9,640 bases of DNA from DUVY01 sp036562755. GTDB taxonomy: Bacteria; Bacillota; Clostridia; Christensenellales; DUVY01. Location of the stretch: NCBI GenBank assembly GCA_036562755.1, contig DATCJN010000029.1, forward strand, positions 1 to 9,640. Direction: 5' to 3'. Both the position numbers and the translations under genes were made by a program. Position 1 is the first letter of the stretch. Every line of letters starts with the position of its first letter. The notes beneath the pieces are model-generated. The model had not been told where the DNA came from. It saw only the letters and a program-made list of their open reading frames with translations, and ran no database searches. Below, piece after piece: positions 1 through 6,048 of the stretch.

Positions 1-250
<250 letters not shown>

Positions 251-286
251 AAGGAACAGGCTAACGACCTGACCTAATTAAGTCGA

Positions 287-313
287 TACCTTAAAAGATA
301 ATCTTTTAAGGTA
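287..313 (+). repeat. Perfect inverted repeat in the 16S trailer
   Basis: Two perfectly complementary 13-base arms (287-299 and 301-313; TACCTTAAAAGAT and its reverse complement) flank a single A. As RNA this would fold into a long AT-rich hairpin about 37 nt after the 16S 3' end. There is no U-tract after it, so it is not an intrinsic terminator. It may be an RNase III-type processing site or a stabilising hairpin in the pre-rRNA trailer; that role is inferred. Confidence 0.6.
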
Positions 314-314
314 A

Positions 315-373
315 CAAGTCCTGAAAATGCCAACGGTTTTAACACTATTGTTATCCGAATGTTTCAGGCCTTG
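315..373 (+). other. Stem-loop in the 16S 3' trailer
   Basis: CAAG-T-CCTGAAA (315-326) can pair with TTTCAGG-C-CTTG (362-373), giving 11 of 12 pairs around a 35-nt internal region. That region has a small AACA/TGTT hairpin (340-351). With the perfect inverted repeat at 287-313 it fills the space between the rRNA and its terminator. In an ordinary rrn operon this space would be the internal transcribed spacer leading to 23S. I found no tRNA cloverleaf in it. The function is unknown. Confidence 0.4.
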
Positions 374-415
374 CTTGTCTGTCTTCTTATCCCCTTATCT
401 GTGTCTAAAATCTCT

Positions 416-446
416 AACAGGCTGTTTATACAACAGCCTGTTTTTT
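416..446 (+). terminator. Intrinsic terminator after 16S rRNA
   Basis: An 11-bp perfect stem (416-426 AACAGGCTGTT, 432-442 AACAGCCTGTT) with a 5-nt loop is followed by six T residues (441-446). This is a textbook Rho-independent terminator. On the opposite strand the stem is not followed by a T-run, so it acts in the plus direction only. It would end 16S transcription about 190 nt after the rRNA, before any 23S gene. Confidence 0.9.
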
Positions 447-460
447 ATTAAAGTAAACAG

Positions 461-488
461 TTGATTTTATAATAATTGATGATATAAC
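461..488 (+). promoter_or_regulatory. Possible upstream promoter of the str operon
   Basis: TTGATT (461-466) and TATAAC (483-488) are separated by 16 bp in an AT-rich stretch just after the 16S terminator. This would be a second, weaker sigma-A-type promoter in tandem with the better one at 524-552. Chance matches are common in sequence this AT-rich, so confidence is low. Confidence 0.35.
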
Positions 489-523
489 GCTATAACGATT
501 TTTTTGTCGATATAAAAAAATAC

Positions 524-552
524 TTGACTGACTTGGCAATTAATAATATAAT
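524..552 (+). promoter_or_regulatory. Sigma-A-type promoter of the str operon
   Basis: TTGACT (524-529) and a perfect TATAAT (547-552) are separated by the optimal 17 bp. Transcription should start near 559. This gives a leader of about 80 nt before the L7Ae-family start codon at 640, with two hairpins in it. It is the strongest promoter I can see in the window and lets the ribosomal-protein operon run independently of the 16S gene upstream. Confidence 0.85.
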
Positions 553-567
553 ATTTTGGCGTGAAAA

Positions 568-593
568 TTGACACGCATGTTTTTGCGTGTTAA
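568..593 (+). promoter_or_regulatory. Leader hairpin 1 of the str operon
   Basis: TTGACACGCA (568-577) pairs with TGCGTGTTAA (584-593) as a 10-bp stem with one G-U pair and the loop TGTTTT. It starts about 9 nt after the predicted transcription start. There is no T-tract after it, so termination is unlikely. It could be a 5' stabilising hairpin or part of a regulatory leader. Confidence 0.6.
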
Positions 594-597
594 ACTA

Positions 598-635
598 TTT
601 ATTCATTAGGTTTTGTCCATAATGAATAAAGAGGA
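598..635 (+). promoter_or_regulatory. Leader hairpin 2 abutting the ribosome binding site
   Basis: TTTATTCATTA (598-608) is perfectly complementary to TAATGAATAAA (620-630). Across one bulged A, GG (609-610) can also pair with CC (617-618). The Shine-Dalgarno sequence GAGGA (631-635) begins directly after the 3' arm, 4 nt before the ATG at 640. A hairpin ending at the ribosome binding site is a typical layout for translational control of a ribosomal-protein operon, possibly autoregulation by a product of the operon. The regulatory role and the ligand are inferred. Confidence 0.55.
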
Positions 636-639
636 AATC

Positions 640-900
640 ATGAATAGCGCGGACATAAAAAAGCTTATAAACAACTCTTCGGCGCTTGTCGGAATGCGTC
701 AGGTGCTGAAGGCGTGCGCTAAGGGTGCTCTGCGGTGTGTAATTTTAGCATCCGATGCGGACGAGGGCATTTGCGACAAAGTTCTGCAAGCTTGCGCTCA
801 ACACAATACGGAAGTAGTTATGTTTCCTTCCAAACGCGAGTTGGGCAAACTGGCAGGAATAGAAGTCGCAAGCGCAGTTGTGGGAATACAAAAAGATTGA
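640..900 (+). CDS. ybxF: L7Ae-family RNA-binding (K-turn) protein, YbxF-like
   Basis: An 86-residue protein of the ribosomal L7Ae/L30e/S12e/Gadd45 family. Known homologues in Bacillus (YbxF, sometimes called ribosomal protein L7Ae-like) bind kink-turn RNA. Family signatures are LVGMRQVLKA near the N-terminus, VILASDAD in the middle, and KRELGKLAGIEVASAVVGI at the C-terminus. The length matches the family (about 82-100 aa). I chose ATG 640 because GAGGA (631-635) precedes it; an in-frame TTG at 613 lies in a leader hairpin and has no ribosome binding site. The position directly before rpsL is the standard Bacillota context, but there it normally follows rpoC, which is missing here. It is first in the operon, so the leader hairpins act on it. 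Its exact cellular role is not settled for the family. Confidence 0.9.
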   Translation: MNSADIKKLINNSSALVGMRQVLKACAKGALRCVILASDADEGICDKVLQACAQHNTEVVMFPSKRELGKLAGIEVASAVVGIQKD

Positions 901-905
901 ATTTC

Positions 906-955
906 TAAAGGGTTGCATTAGAAGTTCATCCGAAAAAAGGGTAAAGAGCCCTTTA
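906..955 (+). promoter_or_regulatory. Mutually exclusive hairpins before rpsL
   Basis: CCCTTTA (949-955) can pair with TAAAGGG at 906-912 (7 bp, large loop). Alternatively its first six bases can pair with AAAGGG at 936-941 (6 bp, 7-nt loop). The two pairings compete and both end about 13 nt before the rpsL Shine-Dalgarno (968-973). No T-tract follows directly, so this would be a translational rather than a transcriptional element, if it is functional at all. Confidence 0.3.
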
Positions 956-976
956 AACATTTTTAGTGGAGGAAAT

Positions 977-1348
977 ATGCCTACTATTAATCAGCTTATC
1001 AAGCATGGCAGGAAGCAACGCGTCAAAAAGAGCGCATCGCCTCTATTGCAGTCCAATCCTCAAAAGAGAGGCGTTTGCCTTACCGTTACTACCACTACGC
1101 CTAAAAAGCCTAACTCTGCGTTAAGAAAGATAGCCAGAGTTCGTCTTGTAAACAAGCTTGAAGGTACCGTTTATATTCCCGGTATCGGACACAACTTGCA
1201 AGAACACAGCGTAGTATTAGTTCGCGGCGGCAGGGTTAGAGATTTGCCCGGCGTAAGATACCATATTATTCGCGGCGCGTTAGATGCTATGGGCGTGGCC
1301 AACCGTAAGCAAGGAAGGTCAAAATACGGCGCAAAGCGTCCTAAATAA
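977..1348 (+). CDS. rpsL: 30S ribosomal protein S12
   Basis: S12 sits at the decoding centre of the 30S subunit and controls tRNA selection accuracy. The 123-residue product aligns without gaps to Escherichia coli S12 up to position 92. It has PQKRGVC (28-34), TTPKKPNSALRK (40-51), the GHNLQEHSV block (71-79), RDLPGVRYH (88-96) and a RSKYGAKRPK end. Asp89, the target of RimO methylthiolation in some bacteria, is present. Lys43 is unchanged, but position 88, normally lysine, is arginine (codon AGA, 1238-1240); Lys88Arg is a known streptomycin-resistance substitution. The start is ATG 977, preceded by GGAGGA (968-973); an in-frame ATG at 878 lies inside the upstream gene and would add an unrelated 33-residue leader, so I rejected it. 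Second gene of the str operon. Confidence 0.98.
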   Translation: MPTINQLIKHGRKQRVKKSASPLLQSNPQKRGVCLTVTTTTPKKPNSALRKIARVRLVNKLEGTVYIPGIGHNLQEHSVVLVRGGRVRDLPGVRYHIIRGALDAMGVANRKQGRSKYGAKRPK

Positions 1349-1386
1349 TCGGATGAAATATTTTTTGCAATTTGGAGGTTTAATTT

Positions 1387-1857
1387 ATGCCTAGAAGAGG
1401 CGGGGTACCCAAGAGAGAGGTTTTACCCGATCCCGTATATATGTCCGAAACTGTTACCAAGTTAATCAACAAGGTAATGTATGACGGCAAAAAAGGTTTA
1501 GCACAAACAATAGTGTACGAAGCTTTTGAGCTTGCGCAGCAAAAATTAGGCTTAGAGCCTATGGCTATATTCACTCAAGCTCTTAATAACGTTATGCCTG
1601 TTTTGGAAGTTAAAGCCAGAAGAGTGGGCGGCGCTACTTACCAAGTGCCCGTTGAAGTTCGTCCTGACAGAAGACAAACCTTAGGGCTTAGATGGCTAGT
1701 CGACAGCGCAAGAAAGAGATCTGAAAGAACTATGAAAGAGCGTTTGGCTGCCGAACTCATAGATGCATATAACAATACGGGCGGAGCCGTTAAGAAGAAA
1801 GAAGACGTTCACAGAATGGCTGAAGCCAACAAGGCTTTTGCGCATTATCGTTATTAA
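1387..1857 (+). CDS. rpsG: 30S ribosomal protein S7
   Basis: S7 nucleates assembly of the 30S head by binding the 3' major domain of 16S rRNA and lines the E site. In Escherichia coli it also represses translation of its own operon. The 156 residues match the family length. Visible signatures are the MPRRG N-terminus, INKVMYDGKKGLAQ (helix 1 region), ALNNVMPVLEVKARRVGGATYQVPVEVRP (the RNA-binding beta-hairpin area), LRWLVDSARKR and the C-terminal HRMAEANKAFAHYRY. The last residue is Tyr where Trp is common. GGAGG (1374-1378) sits 8 nt before the ATG. The gap after rpsL is 38 nt with no evident structure. A 165-nt gap with a hairpin follows before fusA. Confidence 0.98.
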   Translation: MPRRGGVPKREVLPDPVYMSETVTKLINKVMYDGKKGLAQTIVYEAFELAQQKLGLEPMAIFTQALNNVMPVLEVKARRVGGATYQVPVEVRPDRRQTLGLRWLVDSARKRSERTMKERLAAELIDAYNNTGGAVKKKEDVHRMAEANKAFAHYRY

Positions 1858-1924
1858 TTTCAAAATAATTTTTCTTTCTCATCAAATAATATAAGTTATA
1901 AGCATTGTTGAAGAAAGGCGCCTT

Positions 1925-1948
1925 CTTGCTGAATTTTAGTTCGGCAAG
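1925..1948 (+). promoter_or_regulatory. Hairpin in the rpsG-fusA gap
   Basis: CTTGCTGAA (1925-1933) pairs with TTCGGCAAG (1940-1948) as a 9-bp stem with one U-G pair and the loop TTTTAG. No T-tract follows, so it is not an intrinsic terminator. It lies in the longest internal gap of the operon (1858-2022). It could be an mRNA-processing or stability element separating the ribosomal-protein part of the transcript from the elongation-factor part. A self-complementary GGCGCC just upstream (about 1917-1922) could extend the structure. Confidence 0.5.
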
Positions 1949-2022
1949 ATTGCGTAATGTAAAAAACGAATATTGTGATAGAGGGGAAATGATAGTTTTT
2001 TAAGCCAATTAGGAGTTAACAG

Positions 2023-4104
2023 ATGCCAAGAGAATACAGTTTGGAAAAAACGCGAAACTTCGGTATAATGGCGCACATCGACGCGGGTAAGACCACTACG
2101 TCGGAGCGCATCTTATTTTATACCGGAAAAACGCATAAATTAGGCGAGGTTCACGAAGGCGCGGCTACTATGGACTGGATGGTGCAAGAGCAAGAGCGCG
2201 GCATCACCATTACCAGCGCTGCTACCACTACTTATTGGAAGGGACATAGATTTAACCTAATCGACACCCCCGGACACGTGGACTTTACGGTAGAGGTTGA
2301 GCGCAGTCTAAAAGTTTTGGACGGCGCGGTAGCAGTATTTTGCGCAAAAGGCGGCGTCGAGCCTCAATCGGAGACGGTTTGGCGTCAAGCCGAAAAATAT
2401 CATGTTCCCCGTATCGCCTATGTAAATAAAATGGACATAAACGGAGCCAATTTCTTTAATGTTATTGAAATGATGAAGTCCAGGCTCAACGCGCGTCCGG
2501 TAGCCGTTCAATTGCCCATAGGCAAGGAAGAGACATTTAAGGGCATTATCGACCTTATCAAAATGAAAGCTACCATATATATGGACGACTTGGGTCAAAA
2601 AATGGAAGAGACCGAGATTCCGGACGATATGAAGGAATTGGCCCAAAAATATCATTCAGAACTTGTCGAAACCGCTTGCGAATTTGACGACGACTTAATG
2701 ATGAAATATCTAGAAGGCGAAGAAATTACCGAAGAAGAGATCAAGGCAGCTTTGAGAAAGGGAACTTTGAGCCTAAAAATCAATCCCGTGCTTTGCGGAA
2801 CAAGCTATCGCAATAAAGGCGTTCAAAAGCTGTTGGACGCTATAATAGATTATCTGCCTAGTCCCTTGGACGTGCCTCACATCCAAGGCAAAGTACCCGG
2901 CTCCGACGAACTAGTAGAAAGAAAGACTTCGGACGACGAGCCTTTTGCCGGACTGGCGTTTAAGATTATGGCTGACCCTTTCGTAGGAAAGCTTGCTTTC
3001 TTTAGGGTTTACAGCGGCACATTGGAAGCCGGCTCTTATGTTCTAAATTCCACCAAGGACAGAAAAGAACGCGTAGGCCGCTTGCTTCAAATGCACTCTA
3101 ACCATAGAACAGAAATCGAAAGGGTCTATGCGGGAGATATCTGCGCTATCGTAGGCCTAAAAGACACTACCACGGGCGACACATTATGCGATCCCAAAGC
3201 GCCTATTATCCTAGAGAGCATGGAATTCCCTGAACCCGTTATAAAGGTAGCAATCGAGCCTAAGACCAAGGCCGGTCAAGAAAAGATGTCTTTGGCGCTG
3301 CAAAAACTTGCCGAAGAAGACCCTACCTTTAAGACTTATACAGACCAAGAAACCGGTCAGACCATAATAGCGGGTATGGGCGAGCTGCACCTTGAAATTA
3401 TCGTAGACAGACTTATGCGCGAATTTAAGGTAGAAGCAAACGTAGGCAAACCCCAAGTTTCATATAAAGAAACCATCAGAAAGAAGATCCGCGTCGAGGG
3501 CAAATACATTCGCCAAAGCGGCGGCAAAGGTCAATATGGACACTGTATTATCGAAATGGAACCTTTGGAACCCGGCAAAGGCTATGTATTTGAAGACAAG
3601 ACCGTGGGCGGATCTATTCCTAAGGAATATATTCCCGCTGTGGATAACGGTATTAAAGAAGCTAAGCAAAGCGGCGTTTTAGCCGGATATGAATGCGTTG
3701 ACTTTAAGGTTACCGTAGTTGATGGTAGCTATCACGAAGTTGACTCGTCCGAAATGGCGTTTAAGATTGCGGCATCCATGGCGTTTAAAGACGGTATGGC
3801 AAAGGCAAGCCCCGTTTTACTAGAGCCTATAATGCGCGTGGACGTTACCGTTCCCGACCAATACTTAGGCGACGTTATGGGCAACCTTTCCAGCAGACGC
3901 GGCTCTGTATCCGGAATTGAGCTTATCAACGGCATTCAAAACATAAAAGCCGAAGTGCCTTTGGCCGAAATGTTCGGTTATTCGACTGATTTAAGGTCGC
4001 TAACCCAAGGCCGCGGCAACTTTACAATGCAATTCTCGCATTACGCGGAAGTGCCTACTTCTATAGCCGAGAAAGTTATAGGCGAAAGAGCAAAAAAAGA
4101 ATAG
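2023..4104 (+). CDS. fusA: Elongation factor G
   Basis: EF-G is the GTPase that drives tRNA-mRNA translocation and, with RRF, ribosome recycling. The 693 residues match the family (about 690-704). The G domain shows the P-loop AHIDAGKT (17-24), switch I RGITI (59-63), DTPGH (81-85) and NKMD (135-138). Domain II follows, then domain III with GMGELHLEII, domain IV with RQSGGKGQYGH and the DGSYHEVDSSEMAF tip region, and domain V ending in QGRGNFTMQFSHYAEVP. The frame is intact. The start is ATG 2023 with AGGAG (2011-2015) 7 nt upstream. These features fit the canonical translocase rather than the tetracycline-resistance TetM-type or LepA paralogues, and the operon position supports this. A mutation in this protein is the usual route to fusidic acid resistance, but I see no obvious resistance change. 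Confidence 0.99.
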   Translation: MPREYSLEKTRNFGIMAHIDAGKTTTSERILFYTGKTHKLGEVHEGAATMDWMVQEQERGITITSAATTTYWKGHRFNLIDTPGHVDFTVEVERSLKVLDGAVAVFCAKGGVEPQSETVWRQAEKYHVPRIAYVNKMDINGANFFNVIEMMKSRLNARPVAVQLPIGKEETFKGIIDLIKMKATIYMDDLGQKMEETEIPDDMKELAQKYHSELVETACEFDDDLMMKYLEGEEITEEEIKAALRKGTLSLKINPVLCGTSYRNKGVQKLLDAIIDYLPSPLDVPHIQGKVPGSDELVERKTSDDEPFAGLAFKIMADPFVGKLAFFRVYSGTLEAGSYVLNSTKDRKERVGRLLQMHSNHRTEIERVYAGDICAIVGLKDTTTGDTLCDPKAPIILESMEFPEPVIKVAIEPKTKAGQEKMSLALQKLAEEDPTFKTYTDQETGQTIIAGMGELHLEIIVDRLMREFKVEANVGKPQVSYKETIRKKIRVEGKYIRQSGGKGQYGHCIIEMEPLEPGKGYVFEDKTVGGSIPKEYIPAVDNGIKEAKQSGVLAGYECVDFKVTVVDGSYHEVDSSEMAFKIAASMAFKDGMAKASPVLLEPIMRVDVTVPDQYLGDVMGNLSSRRGSVSGIELINGIQNIKAEVPLAEMFGYSTDLRSLTQGRGNFTMQFSHYAEVPTSIAEKVIGERAKKE

Positions 4105-4124
4105 CATTTTTTAACAAAATGTTA

Positions 4125-4195
4125 TATAATAAATGTCGTCAAAGCGCGCGAAAAGGAGAGAATTTCCTTATTATAAGCGTTTAGCGCCATATAAT
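4125..4195 (+). promoter_or_regulatory. Possible internal promoter elements before tuf
   Basis: Two perfect TATAAT hexamers lie in the fusA-tuf gap, at 4125-4130 and 4190-4195. Neither has a good -35 hexamer at 16-18 bp. tuf often has an extra internal promoter in bacteria because EF-Tu is needed in excess over the other str products, so one of these may be real. A small TAACA/TGTTA hairpin (4112-4124) overlaps the first. The gap also has an unused AGGAG-like sequence near 4154. Confidence 0.3.
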
Positions 4196-4229
4196 TATTG
4201 AATAAAAGTAGATTGGAGGAAAATTTAAA

Positions 4230-5432
4230 ATGGCTAAGGCGAAGTTTACAAGATCTAAACCGCATGTCAACATAGGTACTATCGGACACGTTGACCACGG
4301 TAAAACTACTCTTACGGCCGCTATTACTATGACATTGGCTGCTAAGGGCTTGTCTAAAAAAATGAAATACGAAGATATTGACAAAGCTCCCGAAGAAAAA
4401 GCAAGAGGAATTACCATTAATACTTCACACGTAGAATATGAAACCGAGCATCGCCATTATGCTCACGTGGACTGCCCTGGTCACGCCGACTACGTTAAGA
4501 ACATGATTACCGGCGCGGCTCAAATGGACGGCGCAATCCTAGTTGTTGCCGCTACCGACGGTCCCATGCCTCAAACTCGCGAGCACATATTGCTAGCTCG
4601 TCAGGTTGGCGTTCCTTATATCGTAGTATTTATGAATAAGGTTGACCAAGTTGACGACCCCGAACTTTTGGACTTAGTAGAAATGGAAGTTAGAGAGATA
4701 CTAAGCGAATACGAATTCCCTGGCGATGATATTCCCGTTATTAAGGGTTCCGCTTTGAAGGCTTTGGAAGCTGCTACCAACGGCAATGTGGACGATCCCG
4801 CTTGCAAGTGCATATTTGATTTGATGGACGCTGTTGACAGCTATATCCCTGAACCTGTAAGAGACGTTGACAAGCCTTTCTTGATGCCTGTAGAAGACGT
4901 CTTCACCATCACCGGCCGCGGCACTGTTGCTACCGGTAGAGTAGAAAGAGGCCAAGTAAGACCTGGCGACAAGGTTGAAATCGTTGGTTTGAAAGAAACC
5001 GTTGAAACCACCGTTACCAGCGTTGAAATGTTCAGAAAAGAGCTTGATTACGCTCAAGCAGGCGACAACGTTGGCTTGTTGCTAAGAGGCGTTGACAGAA
5101 AAGATATCGAACGCGGACAAGTTTTGTGCAAACCCGGCTCTATTAAGCCTCACACCAAATTTACCGCTCAAGTTTACGTTCTAAAACAAAGCGAAGGCGG
5201 ACGTCATACTCCTTTCTTCAACGGATATCGTCCTCAATTCTATTTCCGCACAACCGACGTTACCGGCAGCATCAAATTGCCTGAAAACGTAGAAATGGTT
5301 ATGCCTGGCGACAACATCGTTATGGAAGTTGAATTGATCGCTCCCATAGCTGTTGAAAAAGGTTCCAAGTTCTCCATCCGCGAAGGCGGCAGAACGGTTG
5401 GTTCCGGTTCCGTTGTTGACGTTATTGAATAA
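4230..5432 (+). CDS. tuf: Elongation factor Tu
   Basis: EF-Tu carries aminoacyl-tRNA to the ribosomal A site as a GTP ternary complex. The 400 residues fit the family (393-405). G motifs are GHVDHGKT (19-26), RGITI (59-63), DCPGH (81-85, with catalytic His85), NKVD (136-139) and GSAL (173-176). Domain II begins near PFLMPVEDVFTITGRGTVATGR and domain III ends in KFSIREGGRTVGSGSVVDVIE. ATG 4230 is preceded by GGAGG (4215-4219), 10 nt away. It is the last gene of the str operon and is followed by a strong terminator. The serine at 382 (Escherichia coli position 375) is common in Gram-positive EF-Tu, so I do not read it as kirromycin resistance. I cannot tell whether the genome has a second tuf. 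Confidence 0.99.
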   Translation: MAKAKFTRSKPHVNIGTIGHVDHGKTTLTAAITMTLAAKGLSKKMKYEDIDKAPEEKARGITINTSHVEYETEHRHYAHVDCPGHADYVKNMITGAAQMDGAILVVAATDGPMPQTREHILLARQVGVPYIVVFMNKVDQVDDPELLDLVEMEVREILSEYEFPGDDIPVIKGSALKALEAATNGNVDDPACKCIFDLMDAVDSYIPEPVRDVDKPFLMPVEDVFTITGRGTVATGRVERGQVRPGDKVEIVGLKETVETTVTSVEMFRKELDYAQAGDNVGLLLRGVDRKDIERGQVLCKPGSIKPHTKFTAQVYVLKQSEGGRHTPFFNGYRPQFYFRTTDVTGSIKLPENVEMVMPGDNIVMEVELIAPIAVEKGSKFSIREGGRTVGSGSVVDVIE

Positions 5433-5451
5433 TCTATAATTTAAGAAATAT

Positions 5452-5494
5452 AAAATCGGATGAGCCAAAACTCATCCGATTTTTTTATTTTTTT
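5452..5494. terminator. Bidirectional terminator between tuf and the fumarase operon
   Basis: A perfect 13-bp stem (5452-5464 AAAATCGGATGAG, 5471-5483) with the loop CCAAAA is followed by a T-rich tail on the plus strand (to 5494), ending the str operon. The stem's outer A-T pairs give the minus strand its own T-run (TTTTATATTT) after the hairpin. It can therefore also stop transcription of the convergent fumarase operon, which ends at 5504. No other terminator is visible for that operon. Confidence 0.9.
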
Positions 5495-5503
5495 GAAAAG
5501 TTT

Positions 5504-6034
5504 TTAAATATTAAACAGCGAGTTGCCTTTTGCGTCAATAGCCACAATAAGCGGAAAGTCTTTAAATTCCAGCTTTCTTACCGCTTCGGTTCCCAAATCT
5601 TCATAAGCTATAAGCTCCGAAGAGATTATGTATTTTTTTGCAAGCGCGGCCGCGCCGCCTACAGCGCACAAATAAACCGCTTTATGCTTTTTCATACTCT
5701 CTATGACCGCCTGCGAACGCTTGCCCTTTCCTATCATTATTTTTAAGCCCTTTTCCAATAAGAAAGGCGTGTAGTCGTCCATTCTTGACGATGAGGTAGG
5801 ACCGCACGCGCCTATAATCTCGCCGGGTTTTGCGGGAGTCGGGCCGGTATAATAAATCGCGCTGCCTTTTAAATCAAAGGGCAGAGGTTTATTAGAATTG
5901 ATCGCTTCGACTATGCGCTTATGCGCGGCGTCGCGCGCGGTATAAACTGTTCCGCTCAAAAATACTATATCGCCGGCGTTTAAGCTTAAGAGTTCGTCTT
6001 GTGGAATTGGCAAGGTAATATATTTTGTAGTCAT
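5504..6034 (-). CDS. Class I fumarate hydratase, beta subunit
   Basis: This 176-residue protein corresponds to the C-terminal domain of single-chain class I fumarases (FumA/FumB type) and to TtdB of L-tartrate dehydratase. With the alpha subunit it forms the [4Fe-4S] enzyme that interconverts fumarate and malate. Signatures are ARDAAHKR (33-40), YYTGPTPAKPGEIIGACGPTSSSRMD (61-86), IGKGKR (101-106), VGGAAALAKK (125-134) and EAVRKLEFKDFPLIV near the C-terminus. The start is at 6034, preceded by AAGGAAGG on the minus strand. A 17-residue upstream extension is possible but would overlap the alpha gene and has no clear ribosome binding site. Only 14 nt separate it from the alpha gene, so the two are surely co-transcribed. 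Tartrate dehydratase or mesaconase activity cannot be excluded from sequence; fumarase is the most likely. Confidence 0.9.
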   Translation of the reverse strand: MTTKYITLPIPQDELLSLNAGDIVFLSGTVYTARDAAHKRIVEAINSNKPLPFDLKGSAIYYTGPTPAKPGEIIGACGPTSSSRMDDYTPFLLEKGLKIMIGKGKRSQAVIESMKKHKAVYLCAVGGAAALAKKYIISSELIAYEDLGTEAVRKLEFKDFPLIVAIDAKGNSLFNI

Positions 6035-6048
6035 TTTCCTTCCTTGTT

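Noticed and set aside
251..415. Possible tRNA-Ala or tRNA-Ile in the spacer after 16S
   Set aside because: No TTCGA-type T-loop with paired acceptor arms or anticodon loop is present; the hairpins do not form a cloverleaf.
613..639. Upstream TTG start adding 9 residues to the L7Ae-like protein
   Set aside because: The TTG lies in the loop of a leader hairpin with no ribosome binding site, whereas ATG 640 has GAGGA at good spacing and gives the family N-terminus.
878..976. Longer rpsL starting at ATG 878
   Set aside because: It would overlap the L7Ae-like gene and add residues unlike any S12; ATG 977 has GGAGGA and starts MPTINQL as expected.
1981..2003. Tiny ORF (MIVF, ATG 1989) with a GAGGGG-like site before fusA
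   Set aside because: Four codons are too few to support as a gene; it could be a leader peptide, but nothing else in the sequence supports that.
5373..5375. Serine at EF-Tu residue 382 (Escherichia coli 375), a kirromycin-resistance position
   Set aside because: Serine here is normal in Gram-positive EF-Tu (FSIREGG), so it is not evidence of acquired resistance.
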